A stretch of 64,000 nucleotides of DNA from Ciona savignyi (GCA_000149265.1 CH003200.1:1-64000); one strand, 5' to 3'. Shown: positions 1 to 12,924, numbered from the stretch's first letter. The notes: a model not told the origin generated them from the sequence alone. A program made the numbers and translations.

Positions 1-3000
1 CAAAGTCAAACTCTCATAGGTTATAGTTATTTTGTAATCAGTGCAAAGTATAAGCCACCAACATTGTTAAAACCTATTTTAATTGTTACAACCCATATCA
101 CGATGAACCATTTAAAACTACCTTTTTCTATTGTCTGTTTTGTTAAAATAGTATACGATATAAAATTGACAGATTTCTATTGTAATTGGACTTACTTTTG
201 TGTCTTAATTTCCCTATTTGGGTTTAAGTTGTGTTCAGAACTAACAGCGTGGATTTCGCATTCTATCTGTATGTTGTTAGCGCGTTAGCGTGAGCCATGA
301 TGCATTTAAAGAATGTGTTTCTCTACGCAACACAGACTTGTCCTAAGAACAATTACTTATTGTGGAGTGGAAGTATATATAGGAGGTATTTTTAGAAAAA
401 AAAAGGCAATGATGCAATTTGTTGAGTGGATACAAGTGAGCAAAAATCGCTGGCCATTACGCAATGCAGACTAGTCCTAAGAAAAATACCTCAATTGCCT
501 AAACTAGTAAAGATAGAAGTATTTTTAGCACGAAAAAAAGGATGAAAGCGATTTGCTGCGACATAGTTTTCTTAGCAAACACTTCCATGCGTAACAAAAG
601 TGAAAGAGTCACCAACATTTTTGTTTGGTGAAGCAAAAAGAATTATTTTATTGCATACACACTGGCGTCCCACTCGTATAAGATAAACCGTTAAATGACG
701 TAACTCTTTATCCAGCCGATATACACGTAAATCCACATCAAAAAAGATCAGAAAACCCTTTGTAAACCAAAACGTTTAATACGTACGTTTATACCTTCTT
801 TAATTCAATGAAGGTGTATTTTGGGGTATGTTAAGATACTTAGTTAATTCCCTGTAAATGAGCAACGGCAGTATTAACGCACGGTCGCCATGTTAACTTT
901 GTCCATTGCTGGGTTTAGGGAACAACAAAACCTAAAATAAATGAAAAAAATCTCTGCTTTAAATCCACTTTATTTTCTATAACTAGTTCTGTAATGCCAC
1001 CATCAGTTCTATGCGCGATGCGTTCCCTGTAGTTATAATATGTTGAAACCAGTGAAATAAATCCTTTAAATATTAACGTCGCATGCAAAAAAGGATGTAT
1101 GCATTCACCATTAAAATTCTTATTAGTTTTATATTAATCTCCAATTCATAAGAGTTTAAAACAGTATTTCTGTTTTCCGCGATGTATATATATTTAAAAC
1201 ATATTATTATTATTTTTACCAATATATCTTTTGGTTATGTAAACAGTTGTATATTTCGCATCCATTTTATATTCATCATTTGTACATCAACGTCAATACT
1301 CCATTCGATAAAAACCTAAGTCAGGTTTTTGGATATGAAGTTTGAATATTTAAAAAAAAATTCAATAAAGTTTAACATTTTAGGGGTGTTATCCTTTTTA
1401 TTCGTTTTTATTGTGTTTTTTAACATCAACGTGAATACTTTATTAAAAAAAAACATGAATATTAAATTTGAATATTTTACTCCGGAACCCCGTATTGTCT
1501 GCTTGCAGAAACAAAAAGTATACGCTTTGTATAAAATATACCAAGTGTGATTATGTAACTGGGGAAAATAAACCAAGTGTTTCTGCATGTACAAGACTAT
1601 ATAGTATCACTTAAAATGGCTTTTTAAAATAGTGGTGGCAAATAGTTGGCATTGGTTACACAGCCTTGGTCCGGAAAGCATCTAAACACACCTGTTAAAG
1701 GTTGATGGACAGACAGCAAAGAAACGAATGAAATATACAATTTGCTTGTACTGCAAAAAAGGCATCACGATTAACAGTTTGATTGTTTTTTCGACCACGG
1801 CTGTTTAACCAGTGTCAAGTATAAGCCACCACTATTGTTAAACCTATTTTAATTGTATCACGATAAACCATTTGAAACTACATTTTTCTATTGTCTGTTT
1901 TTTTTTTAAATAGTATACGATATAAAATAGGCAGATTTCTATTGTAATTGGACTTACTTTTGTGTCTTAATTTCCCTATTTGGGTTTAAGTTGTGTTCAG
2001 AACTAACAGCGTGGATTTCGCATTCTATCTGTATGTTGTTAGCGCGTTAGCGTGTGCCATGATGCATTTAAAGAATGTGTTTCTCTACGCAACACAGACT
2101 TGTCCTAAGAACAATTACTTATTGTGGAGTGGAAGTATATATAGGAGGTATTTTTAGAAAGAAAAAAGGCAATGATGCAATTCGTTGAGTGGATACAAGT
2201 GAGCAAAAATCGGGTGTCATTACGCAATGCAAACTAGTCCTAAGAAAAATACCCCAATTGCCTAAACTAGTAAAGATAGAAGTATTTTAGCACGAAAAAA
2301 AAGGATGAAAGCGATTTTCTGCGACATAGGTTTCTTAGCAAACACTTCCATGCGTAACAAAAGTGAAAGAGTCACCAACATTCTTTGTTTGGTGAAGCAA
2401 AAAGAATTATTTTGTTGCATACACACTGGCGTCCCACTCGTATAAGATAAACCGTTAAATGACGTAACTCTTTATCCAGCCGATATACACGTAAATCCAC
2501 ATCAAAAAAGATCAGAAAACCCTTTGTAAACCAAAACGTTTAATACGTACGTTTATACCTTCTGTAATTCAATGAAGGTGTATTTTGGGGTATGTTAAGA
2601 TACTTAGTTAATTCCCTGTAAATGAGCAACGGCAGTATTAACGCACGGTCGCCATGTTAACTTTGTCCATTGCTGGGTTTAGGGAACAACAAAACCTAAA
2701 ATAAATGAAAAAAATCTCTGCTTTAAATCCACTTTATTTTCTATAACTAGTTCTGTAATGCCACCATCAGTTCTATGCGCGATGCGTTCCCTGTAGTTAT
2801 AATATGTTGAAACCAGTGAAATAAATCCTTTAAATATTAACGTCGCATGCAAAAAAGGATGTATGCATTCACCATTCAAATTCTTATTAGTTTTATATTA
2901 ATCTCCAATTCATAAGAGTTTAAAACAGTATTTCTGTTTTCCGCGATGTATATATATTTAAAACATATTATTATTATTTTTACCAATATATCTTTTGGTT

Positions 3001-4810
3001 ATGTAAACAGTTGTATATTTCGCATCCATTTATATTCATCATTTGTACATCAACGTCAATACTCCATTCGATAAAAACCTAAGTCAGGTTTTTGGATATG
3101 AAGTTTGAATATTTAAAAAAAAAATTCAATAAAGTTTAACATTTTAGGGGTGTTATCCTTTTTATTCGTTTTTATTGTGTTTTTTAACATCAACGTGAAT
3201 ACTTTATTAAAAAAACATGAATATTAAATTTGAATATTTTACTCCGGAACCCCGTATTGTCTGCTTGCAGAAACAAAAAGTATACGCTTTGTATAAAATA
3301 TACCAAGTGTGATTATGTAACTGGGGAAAATAAACCAAGTGTTTCTGCATGTACAAGACTATATAGTATCACTTAAAATGGCTTTTTAAAATAGTGGTGG
3401 CAAATAGTTGGCATTGGTTACACAGCCTTGGTCCGGAAAGCATTTAAACACACCTGTTAAAGGTTGATGGACAGACAGCAAAGAAACGAATGAAATATAC
3501 AATTTGCTTGTACTGCAAAAAGGCATCACGATTAACAGTTTGATTGTTTTTTCGACCACGGCTGTTTAACCAGTGTCAAGTATAAGCCACCACTATTGTT
3601 AAACCTATTTTAATTGTTAAACCCCGTATCACGATAAACCATTTGAAACTACATTTTTCTATTGTCTGTTTTTTTTAAATAGTATACGATATAAAATAGG
3701 CAGATTTCTATTGTAATTGGACTTACTTTTGTGTCTTAATTTCCCTATTTGGGTTTAAGTTGTGTTCAGAACTAACAGCGTGGATTTCGCATTCTATCTG
3801 TATGTTGTTAGCGCGTTAGCGTGTGCCATGATGCATTTAAAGAATGTGTTTCTCTACGCAACACAGACTTGTCCTAAGAACAATTACTTATTGTGGAGTG
3901 GAAGTATATATAGGAGGTATTTTTAGAAAGAAAAAAGGCAATGATGCAATTCGTTGAGTGGATACAAGTGAGCAAAAATCGGGTGTCATTACGCAATGCA
4001 GACTAGTCCTAAGAAAAATACCCCAATTGCCTAAACTAGTAAAGATAGAAGTATTTTAGCACGAAAAAAAAGGATGAAAGCGATTTTCTGCGACATAGGT
4101 TTCTTAGCAAACACTTCCATGCGTAACCAAAGTGAAAGAGTCACCAACATTTTGTTTGGTGAAGCAAAAAGAATTATTTTGTTGCATACACACTGGCGTC
4201 CCACTCGTATAAGATAAACCGTTAAATGACGTAACTCTTTATCCAGCCGATATACATGTAAATCCACATCAAAAAAGATCAGAAAACCCTTTGTAAACCA
4301 AAACATTTAATACGTACGTTTATACCTTCTTTAATTCAATGATAGTGCATTGTGGGGTATGTTAAGATACGTAGTTAATTCCCTGTAAATGAGCAACGGA
4401 ATCATTAACGCACGGTCGCCATTTTAACTTTGTCCATTGCTGGGTTTAGGGAACAACAAAACATAAAATAAATAAAAAAATCTCTGGTTTTAAATTCAGT
4501 TTTATTTTCTATAACTAGTTCTGTAATGCCACCATCAGTTCTATGCGCGATGCGTTCCCTGTAGTTATAATATGTTGAAACCAGTGAAATAAATCGTTTA
4601 AATATTAACGTCGCATGCAAATTAAGGATGTATGCATTCACCATTAAAATTCTTATTAGTTTTATATTAATCTCCAATTCATAAGAGTTTAAAACAGTAT
4701 TTCTGTTTTCCGCGATGTATATATATTTAAAACATATTATTATTATTTTTACCAATATATCTTTTGGTTATGTAAACAGTTGTATATTTCGCATCCATTT
4801 TATATTCATC
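1..4810 (+). repeat. Tandem array of a ~1.76 kb non-coding unit, two full copies and one partial
   Basis: The same sequence recurs head to tail. The landmark GTGTTCAGAACTAACAGCG lies at 231, 1993 and 3762, giving periods of 1762 and 1769 bp. The copies differ by only a few substitutions and homopolymer changes, so the array is young or homogenised. The first copy begins near position 30 and the second near 1805. The third starts near 3565 and leaves the consensus near 4810, where it runs into sequence found again at 13970-14270. No unit holds a convincing reading frame; the longest ORFs are AT-rich and lack domains. A diverged relative of part of the unit lies at about 20290-20440. Confidence 0.93.
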
Positions 4811-5095
4811 ATCAGTGTGCATAACTGGAAAGGGTTTTTAATAAAGAAAAAAAACACAACGGATTGCACCTAAACGTAAAAGCATGTAAACTTGATTCGT
4901 AAAAGGGCATCGGACTGGAACCAACGCCTTCTATGGTTACAAACTGTCCTGACTATATAACAGTCGAGTTGTAATGCACCCAGCAGACAGATTCGATTTA
5001 ACCAAGCAAAGGTTGTTTAGGCAAATGGAAGGAAATTCTCTCGCTTGCGTATGGTATTTTTTATGTCCAGGATAGGAAATTCATGTTTATCCCCG
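4811..5095 (+). repeat. Upstream copy of a duplicated block flanking the lipoxygenase gene
   Basis: This segment directly follows the third 1.76 kb unit and lies less than 200 bp before the lipoxygenase start codon. It is nearly identical to 13970-14265 downstream of the same gene; for example both carry AGTCGAGTTGTAATGCACCC. Together with the adjoining 4185-4810 (matching 12925-13440 and 13935-13970), it makes a direct repeat of about 900 bp bracketing the gene. Confidence 0.85.
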
Positions 5096-5175
5096 TGAAT
5101 GGGAAAACCAAGGAGGTTAACACACGGGGCTTTGTCAGATTACCTCGCGCCCACCGTCGGGTTACCGAAGCTTTT
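5069..5175 (-). repeat. SINE-L fragment (tail and body)
   Basis: Reverse-oriented fragment of the abundant tRNA-derived SINE (here called SINE-L). It begins with the AGGATAGGA-type tail, then the conserved TTTATCCCCGTGAATGGGA and the GTTAACACACGGG box, and ends near the GGTTACCG segment. Confidence 0.8.
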
Positions 5176-5277
5176 TAAATGTATGTATATATACAACTTG
5201 TTTTTGTAACAATCTCTAGTTTATTTCTAAAAGTTTCTAAATAAACAAAGTAACACTGATAATATTTTGATATAAAA

Positions 5278-8200
5278 ATGCCGCTATTCAGCCAAAACAA
5301 GACTGCAATTTACCACCTTTCTATCAAGGTAATTGGTTGTTCTTTGTATTTATGCTACATTGTGTTTATCGTTAGAATGAACAAGAGTTTAATGGACACG
5401 ATTACTTTAATTAAAACTAATGCGTTAACCAGTGTTTTGAATATAATTCGTTTCAAAGTAATACGCCGATTTTTACTTGTTAGAAGGGAAATATTTTATC
5501 TAAATTTCTAAGAACGTTTAAGATTTTAAATTGAAAAAAGTTATCAAAAAGTACCGACGTGCCACATCAGAAAATCCCCAAAAATATAGTTGCACACACT
5601 ACATTATTACGCGTATGAAAGGGCTAGACACTTAAAACCAAAATAAAAAGATATAGACAATCTCAAAACCCATTCCCATCCTTAACCCTTCCCAGTCAGT
5701 AGTTCAAGGTTGGCCTAAAGGTGTTAGATTGTCGAACGTTATTCATCGGGTCTCCGTTGTAAGTGTTCGTTGGACAATCTAACAGCATCAAGTTGCTCGT
5801 TAGCCCGTTGTTGGTGCAACGTTGGCATGCACAACGTTGCGCCCACGTCGCGCCGCCTGACGTCTACCGTCGATGCGGTGTTGTTATACCGTACCACGAA
5901 CTGCGATGTATTCGTCGGTGCTGCTAACCAACACTGTAGTTTAGGTTCAGGTGTAATTGTACGAACGAATAACAAACTTAATTAAAAACGGAGAAACGTC
6001 ACGTCCAATACACAGTACTAGTCTATTCTATCTTCAGAAATAAATAGGCTAACCATTAATATTAGCCGAATAGGTACAGGCGCATGGTATGGTACGCTAA
6101 TTGTTAGGCCATCCTAGTCGACATTGCCTAAAAAGTTGTAACTCTCTCTCTCTTTATATATATGCTGAAGGTCACTTCACAGTGCAACGGCAAAATTCCC
6201 AAATTGCCTCTTATAAACACTAATTTTCAATAGATGCCAAACTTGAAACTTTAATAGTTGTCAGCTACGATGCTTTAAACATGTATTGGTACATTTACTC
6301 ATATTCCAATAAGAAATTAATTTCCCAAAACCAAACCAAAATTAAATTTGAAGTTGGTATTGTTCACCACCAATGTAAACACGAAAAAACGTTTCCATTA
6401 AATTGATAATTTAAGAAGTGTTATAGCAATTTTCTATGTTTTTATTTTTTTGTATATCAACATACAATAAACGTTTTACACTTAGTTAAAGATACACCAA
6501 GTCTAATGTCTAACTGACAAAAAATATAGCAGGCACTTAAAATGACTTTTCGAGATTCGCAGTAATTTCTTACCTTAATGTGGCCCTTCTCTGGCACAAA
6601 TGTAATTGTATTGAATTTTGCTTTCTTTGGAATAACTTTATAAACTAAAAGTGTACATCCAGAACACGGACAAAAATGACATCGAGATATATTTTGTTCA
6701 GATCGGTATCTTATCTTTATGCAACAAAATAACAAATAAAACGCTTTAAAATCAGTTTAAAACACACATTTTTACATTTCATGCTTAACTAGTGAATTCT
6801 ACTAGAAATTTAAAGCGTTTTTATTTGTATTTCTATCACAGAGACCTAACTATTCTGGTACAATACATAGGGGAAAAGTGGGTAAAATGGGCCACGTGGG
6901 TAAAAAGTGCCCCATCCAATTTTCAATATATTTTGAAGAATAAAATTTGCTGCAAGAACCAGTGTCAGTATATCAACTTATGGAATCTCCAAACCGAAGT
7001 TTGAGCGTGAAATCACCAAACTCAATGTTTTCTGTAGTTATTTCGGTTTGAGAAGGTCTGAATCTAAATTTGCAATTTTTGTTTTCTGCTAATATATAAT
7101 AGAAAAGATCAAATGCTAAAATAACTTTTACTGTAGTTAAATAGAACTATATAGCCTAGACCTACTTTTACTGGTAGTAATAAAACTTCTTTTTTAAAGA
7201 ATTTTTTATAGAGATTTTAAGTCGTATGTTGGCACCTGTCTAATATGGGCCCCCTATGTTCATTTGGTAACTAACACAAACTACATCATAAAAACTTTGG
7301 TATTAGGTGACACCACATGAAAACTTAAGTCCAGCGGGTAAATCATTAAAAAATCCGTTTTGCAACTAAAGGGCCCATTTTACCCACTCTTCCCCTACAT
7401 GTCTATCACGTTGACGAAGATTGCTTTGGTTATTTTTGTTTTCGAAAGCTGCATATGGAGCTTTCAATTTTAAAATTAATCTTTTTTCCCACACGTCGCA
7501 AATATAAGAGTTACTTGACACAATTCATTTTGGCAGACATCAGATGCCTTCTGCCATGCTGGAACTGGCGCGGTGATAACGATTCAGCTTGTCGGTCAAA
7601 ACGGGAAATCAACCAAGTTTCTGCCTCTCAATCACATGTTACAACATGATTTCAAACGAGGCCAAGTCGATAATTTTACCCTGACATGCTCTGACGTCGG
7701 GATGCCCATTCTATTACGTATAAGTGAGTATTGTGAGGTCACGATTTGGTCTTAGGAGTCAAACTAAGCGCAACATAGCATTAATTCAGAGTCTAATTAA
7801 ACACATTTTCAAGTGTTATTTTAAGTTTTAAATAATTTCCAAAAAATCAATAATACTCCATTTCCGTATGTTGAATAACCTAAAGTGTCAATTTTTCTTT
7901 GATTTTACCCAAAACTTAATCGTTGTTATGTTATAGATAAATCTTATTACGTCATAGATATGGAAAAGCGAATAAAGGTGAATGAATGGCTTTGTGATCG
8001 AATAATCGTCATCTATGGCGAACAAAAAGTATGTTTCCCCGTTTATGATTGGATAGAAAGTGAATACCAAATCCCAACTGGAGAAGGTATGGTTAAAGTT
8101 ATACTTACAGTAATATTTCCTACTTTTCAAACTATCTTGTTTAACCATGTATCATTATCATAGCTTCGCTGCCACAAAAGGTAGAGAACCCGTTCCTCAA

Positions 8201-11200
8201 GTCGGAACGAGCGCAGGAAATTGACCGAAACCGTGGTATATTTTGCTGGTGCGACCTTCCAACTGAACAAGATATTGATTATGGGCTTCCGCGGCATGTC
8301 AACGCTGCTACTTATGATGAGCTGCCAAGGATGTTTCAACGAAAGCAAATACGAGCGAAGGATTTCAAGCATGGTTTTATAGCGGGCGGGCTCAATTCTA
8401 TCAAGAATAAATTCCGTGGTAATTCTTTTGGGTTTTGTATGGAAACCTAATGAATAAAATTGTCACACATTATCGTATACAATTACCAATAAAACTAAAA
8501 ACGTGAACCACATGCGCAGTCCAGCCCATCAAGTCTTGGGATTGTTACAAAGCATTGTACAAGGGATTGAGAAGCGAAGTTTCAAATTACACTGAGGAGT
8601 GAGTTCTTTTTTTATTGCATCTCGAGCCGAACAGCTTGGTTGGTTAGTGTAACGCCTTTCAAAGCTGCAAGTTCGTACCTGTTTGTCAGCTAGTCGTTTG
8701 TTACCTTTGGCAAGGCAATTATTTCTTAAACCAAGTGGAATAATGGTTTTAGTGAAATTGAAGGAACTTCTCAATCGAACCATACTGTAGACTCAAGGTA
8801 ATCTGACGATTGCCCATATGATAGCGACCATTGCGAATATTCTTTATCTTAGTCGTCGTTAATTTTTGTACTAAGCTCGATGATTTAAGGATTAGATATT
8901 CCAAGGTGAATAATGTATTTCATTTTTTTAAAAATAGACTTTAATAAATAAATAAATGAATTTACCATCCCGCCCGGCTTTAGTTGGAACACGGACGAAG
9001 GAATGGGACGACAGGTACTTACTGGGATCAGTCCACTTGCTTTCAAGCGGATGACCCATGGTAATCCTAATTTTGACGGAAACAATCAAGATATCACTGA
9101 CGCTTTGGAAGGGCGGAGTCTGGAACAAGTAATGGAGGTATAGCACGGATGTAACCCCTTACCCCCGATATGTGGTAAGAGCCAACAATATTGTATACAG
9201 GCCGGAGGATTGTACATCAGCGATTACAGCGAAATCTATCGTGACGTGGATCGTTGCAATGATCTCTATTGTCCTGATGCTGTTGGATTGTTCTACGTGA
9301 ACAAACTCGGCGATTTCGTCCCAATTGCAATTCAGTTGGTTCCTGGTTGTAGCGATTATTTGTTTACTCCATCTAATTGCAGCGACATGGATTGGCTTTT
9401 GGCAAAGATGTATTTTCGGTGTGCTGCAGCTAACGAACACGAGGTATATTTACTCACCAACGCGGACTTTCGTCTTATGTTCATGTTATTGAAGTTGGGG
9501 TTGTCTCGAAAATAATTGTGTTCTAAGGATAATATATATTCATGTTTATTCCCATGAATGGAAAAACTCAATGGAAGTCATCACACACGTAATCGTCAGA
9601 TCACCTGACGGCACCGTTGGGTTATGAGAGTTATTGCTGTATGTTGAGTAAGAGTAACGCGTTTTTCAATTTGGTGGTACCCGCTATTTTGGTAGTTCGG
9701 GCATTGTTCGTTTAGTTTATTGTCCAAGGGCACAGTTTCCATTGATCAGTTTCGATACTACAACCTTTAGGCTAAGGGTCGACGCACTAAGCCACCACGC
9801 TAATCATTCATACATATTTTACTTTATTTATTTTGGAACCTGACCACAAATATACGTTCTGATATTACAGTGGGGTTACCACTTCTTGTACACGCATAAT
9901 ATGGTGGAGCCATTCGGAGTAGCTCTCTTTCGCTGCCTACCGACCGTCCATCCGGTCTACAAGCTCATGCGCCCCCACTTGCGGACATCATCAGCCATCA
10001 ACACGGACGCTAGGACGCAACTTATAACGCGAGACGGTTTTCCAACCAAAGCTATTGCAACCTGTAAGTAACAATACTTGGGACATGTAACGCGGCTGAT
10101 ATATTACGTCATTGTACTTCAACAGCTGCTACGTCTCTTACCCAAAAAATGTTTAAATCTACCAAGTTTCAGGATTTGATCATTCCCAAAGTGCTCAAGA
10201 AACAAGGTGTGTAGCAATTTTGTAAACAATTACAATTATGACGTTTAGTACAGTCGTGTGGCTGAACGGTAAACGCGACCGATGCATACACCAACTCCTA
10301 TACAAAAACGGTCAGAGTGACGAGCCCATAATGGGTTCGAAACTTGGCTTAGTAAAAAAATTATGACTTGACAATGTGATGTCACAGGAACGGATGACTC
10401 GGCAGTTCTGCCTAACTATCACTACAGAGATGACGCGTTGGCGCTTTGGAAGATAATGGAGGATTATGTCAGCGATCTTCTTAAATCGTATTACACAAGT
10501 GACGAGGTAAATATACTTCTTCTGTAGAGCAGTGCTGTATTGAATTAAAATAAGGTCGAATCAAGCCTAATTTTTAAATATAATAAGCACGACTTTCGGG
10601 AATTAAATTTAAAGAAAGTATCTAGTCCATTCATTAGATTTATAGTTTATTAACGAATGGTGCACAATTAGTTTAATGTCTGTGAAAATTACCGGGACAA
10701 TCCGTAACAACACATCTCTTGTATTTTGTCTAAAGAAATGGATTCGAATTCGATCATTTCTTAATACACTTAAAGATTTTCGGACCCGAGTCAGGTCAAA
10801 TATTTTTAAAATACAATCACAACATTGTAACACCTGTTGTTGTATGTTAGGATGTGAAAGACGACTACGAATTGCAAGGTTGGGCACAAGATGTCGCACA
10901 CGAGGGGTTAGGATGGGATGGAAATACCCGGGGATTTCCCGATTCCATTACCACGATTGAACAACTGGTGAGTAAAATATATTTAAGTTATATGACGTAA
11001 TAAGTGATATTGTTATACAGGTGGAGATATGTGTTACGGTGATGTTCACAAGTTCAGCCCAACACGCGGCTGTAAATTTCGGACAATTCGATACTTACAA
11101 GTTCATTCCAAATTGTCCTGGGGCTATGAGGCTTCCTCCGCATAAGAGAGGCGAGGTACTGCGTTATAATAATCAACCGTTTGGGACGTATTACCGATGT

Positions 11201-11998
11201 GCGTTTGACTTTTTTTTTCCGGGCGAAGTTTCGAAACCAAGATGGCTCGCCAGTTTTTATAGCAGTCGGTATATTTATCGGTCGCCTTAATCATTCGGCC
11301 AGATGACGGTGGTTGTAGGAACTGCGCTTGGCTATATACACCCAGCTGCAGTATTATGAAGTAACATTTCACGACTTACCACGTAGGCTACGATGCAACG
11401 GATACTGGACTCGTTGCCTGACCAGAAAATGGCGTCGATCCAAATTATGTTGACTTACGCACTTTCTCAATTTGCAGATGATGAGGTAAGTAGTTACTAA
11501 AATACCAAGCCCCAATACCACATCCGTCGTTTTAAATCAAATAAAATGTCCTTTCTTTGGTGGCGATATAAATTTTCTCCTTAGTGATAGCCAGAGTAAA
11601 AAGACCTAAAAGGACAAAATATTAATTACATTTCAAGGACAACGCATATACACCTCTAATAGAACACCTTCCTTAAAGGAAGGGTTGCAAAAAAATAATT
11701 ATGCAAATAAGTAATCAAAGGTTTGCAGCATTTCTAGCTAAACGGCGACGCACCTATCCACCAAGCTAACCAGGTAGATAAACATCTTTAAATCAGCGAT
11801 CAATCCTCCTTTTTTCAGGTTTACCTGGGACAATTTCCCGAAACTTTCTTCACCGATGAGACTGCGGTGTCGATCCAGCAAAGGTACACCGAGCAATTGG
11901 CTGATCTGGAGAAGAAAATTGAATTGCGAAATGCGTCCCTGAAACATCCATATGTGTTCCTTCTACCGTCCCGCGTTCCACGGGGTGTCGCTATATAA
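5278..11998 (+). CDS. Animal PLAT-domain lipoxygenase, complete, 14 exons, 680 residues
   Basis: Lipoxygenases add O2 to polyunsaturated fatty acids to make lipid hydroperoxides. Exons: 5278-5328, 7537-7723, 7937-8086, 8164-8418, 8520-8598, 8984-9137, 9201-9443, 9871-10063, 10126-10206, 10388-10506, 10851-10967, 11021-11155, 11387-11485, 11819-11998. All junctions are GT...AG and keep frame; the 2043 nt include the stop. A PLAT beta-barrel covers about residues 9-127 and the catalytic domain the rest. The expected iron ligands are all visible: H377 and H382 (HFLYTH), H558 and N562 ([11 protein letters not shown]) and a C-terminal Ile680. Length matches human lipoxygenases (about 660-680). The ATG at 5278 was chosen because its 17-residue exon ends in phase 0 and supplies the first PLAT strand; it is separated by a 2.2 kb intron, so it is the least certain exon. 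Family assignment is firm; positional specificity (5-, 12- or 15-) cannot be read here. Confidence 0.95.
5727..5985. other. GC-rich patch with terminal hairpin in lipoxygenase intron 1
   Basis: A conspicuously CpG- and GC-rich island inside AT-rich intron DNA. Its left end forms an inverted repeat: GTTAGATTGTCGAACG near 5727 and CGTTGGACAATCTAAC ending near 5783. Short palindromic CAACGTTG/GTTGGCATGC motifs follow. Open frames exist on both strands but none resembles a known protein. It may be a DNA-transposon relic; the identity is unknown. Confidence 0.5.
6869..7396. mobile_element. Non-autonomous TIR element (MITE-like) in lipoxygenase intron 1
   Basis: The ends are inverted repeats of about 26 bp. 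The left end reads AGGGGAAAAGTGGGTAAAAT, and the right end (7371-7396) is its reverse complement with one mismatch. The tetranucleotide ACAT flanks both sides (6865-6868 and 7397-7400), consistent with a target-site duplication; a TA duplication with a shorter terminal repeat is an alternative reading. There is no transposase ORF inside, so it would need to be moved in trans. Confidence 0.8.
9523..9810 (-). repeat. SINE-L copy in lipoxygenase intron 7
   Basis: Diverged, reverse-oriented copy. The TTTATTCCCATGAATGG body is at the left and the tRNA-like head (ACCTTTAGGCTAAGGGTCGA) near 9770. It lies wholly within the intron 9444-9870. Confidence 0.75.
10250..10367 (+). repeat. SINE-S (tRNA-Ser/Leu-like SINE) in lipoxygenase intron 9
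   Basis: About 120 bp. An A-box-like GTGTGGCTGAACGGTAAACG is followed by TACAAAAACGGTC, the B-box-like GGGTTCGAAACTTGG and an A-rich end (AGTAAAAAAA). The same unit recurs at 16132, 17158, 21052 and elsewhere. Confidence 0.85.
11190..11312 (-). repeat. SINE-S copy in lipoxygenase intron 12
   Basis: Reverse-oriented, diverged copy. The GTTTCGAAACCAAGATGG end is at the left and ATCGGTCGCCTTAATCATTC and CGGCCAGATGACGG at the right. Confidence 0.65.
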
Positions 11999-12027
11999 TT
12001 CAATACTTATATAGTGCATCAACATTG

Positions 12028-12330
12028 CATTGACGAGCCCATCATGGGTTCGAAACTTGCCTCAGTAAAAAAAAAAGTAAAAAAAAAACATTGCGAAAAA
12101 AGACAAATGTACATAGTTATAAACAAAAAAGAAGGTCTTGGGGGCGTCATGGGTTTGAATCTAAGGCTGAAAAAGTTGTGTCGCCATTTAATAAAGTAAT
12201 TACATAGTCTGTAGCCATATATATCGTAGCTTAAATAATACAAAAGTGTGGATAAATGTTTAACACGGCTGATTTATACCGCTTTAATAACAAGCCCACC
12301 ATAGATTGAAAACATAGCGGAGTATAAATA
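12028..12330 (+). repeat. SINE-S partial copies just 3' of the lipoxygenase stop
   Basis: GACGAGCCCATCATGGGTTC and CGAAACTTGCCTCAGTAAAA at 12034-12071 are a 3' half of SINE-S. A weaker copy (GTCATGGGTTTGAATCTAAG) follows at 12147, and another trace near 12255-12330. An AATAAA at 12190-12195 could serve as the lipoxygenase poly(A) signal. Confidence 0.55.
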
Positions 12331-12924
12331 CCCGCTCACATGAGAAAGTGTGTAACCCAAAAGTAATACCAATGTATTTACTTAACGTGTTAATTAAAAA
12401 TTAAAAAAACTAACTAGCAAAAGTAGTATTTTTTAATTTGGCTTTCGCATTTGTTACAGTGTAACTGAAACCCAACCCTTACCTGATATTCACAGTAATT
12501 AGAATTTAAACTACAAAAAGTATGTAGGGCTCTGTCTTATAAGTAGATATTTGGGTCTGTTGTCTGGCAATAAATCTGAATCCCCTAGTTTGCAGTATTT
12601 AGCTGATATGACTCTCGCAATCCGACAACTCACCGAAAAGACTTGTATACTTGTTCGTTCATAAGTTGAAACAGTAAAATACATACAGTTAAAGTGATCC
12701 GTTAGACATGCCTGGAGCTGCGTCCAAAGCAGGCGGGTCATTACTCTAAAGCCACGAGTTTGACACTAAAATAATACTAGAGATTGTCAACCGCGTGTTT
12801 AACTACCACTATTTGTAAAACACATTTTGTATGCTATATATTCATCTAGCAGGGTCCCTAACCACAGTTTGTATTTTATACACTGAGTATGTGGTTTGTT
12901 TCTGCAGCAAGCATAGACGCATCC
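12331..12924. other. Unassigned intergenic sequence
   Basis: No gene, TIR or tandem repeat recognised. A 76-codon minus-strand ORF at 12511-12741 has no family resemblance. Confidence 0.4.

Noticed and set aside
4031-4755. ORFs of 91 and 116 codons on the minus strand of the 1.76 kb units
   Set aside because: The frames are not kept in the other near-identical copies, since small indels break them, so they are not under coding selection.
6457-6735. Minus-strand ORF with Cys-rich [10 protein letters not shown] and a good GTAAGA donor, inside lipoxygenase intron 1
   Set aside because: No family recognised and no partner exon found; antisense within an intron. Kept only as a possibility.
10250-10367. 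Considered as a functional tRNA-Ser or tRNA-Leu gene
   Set aside because: No acceptor or anticodon stem could be drawn, and the same sequence recurs many times with an A-rich tail, which fits a SINE.
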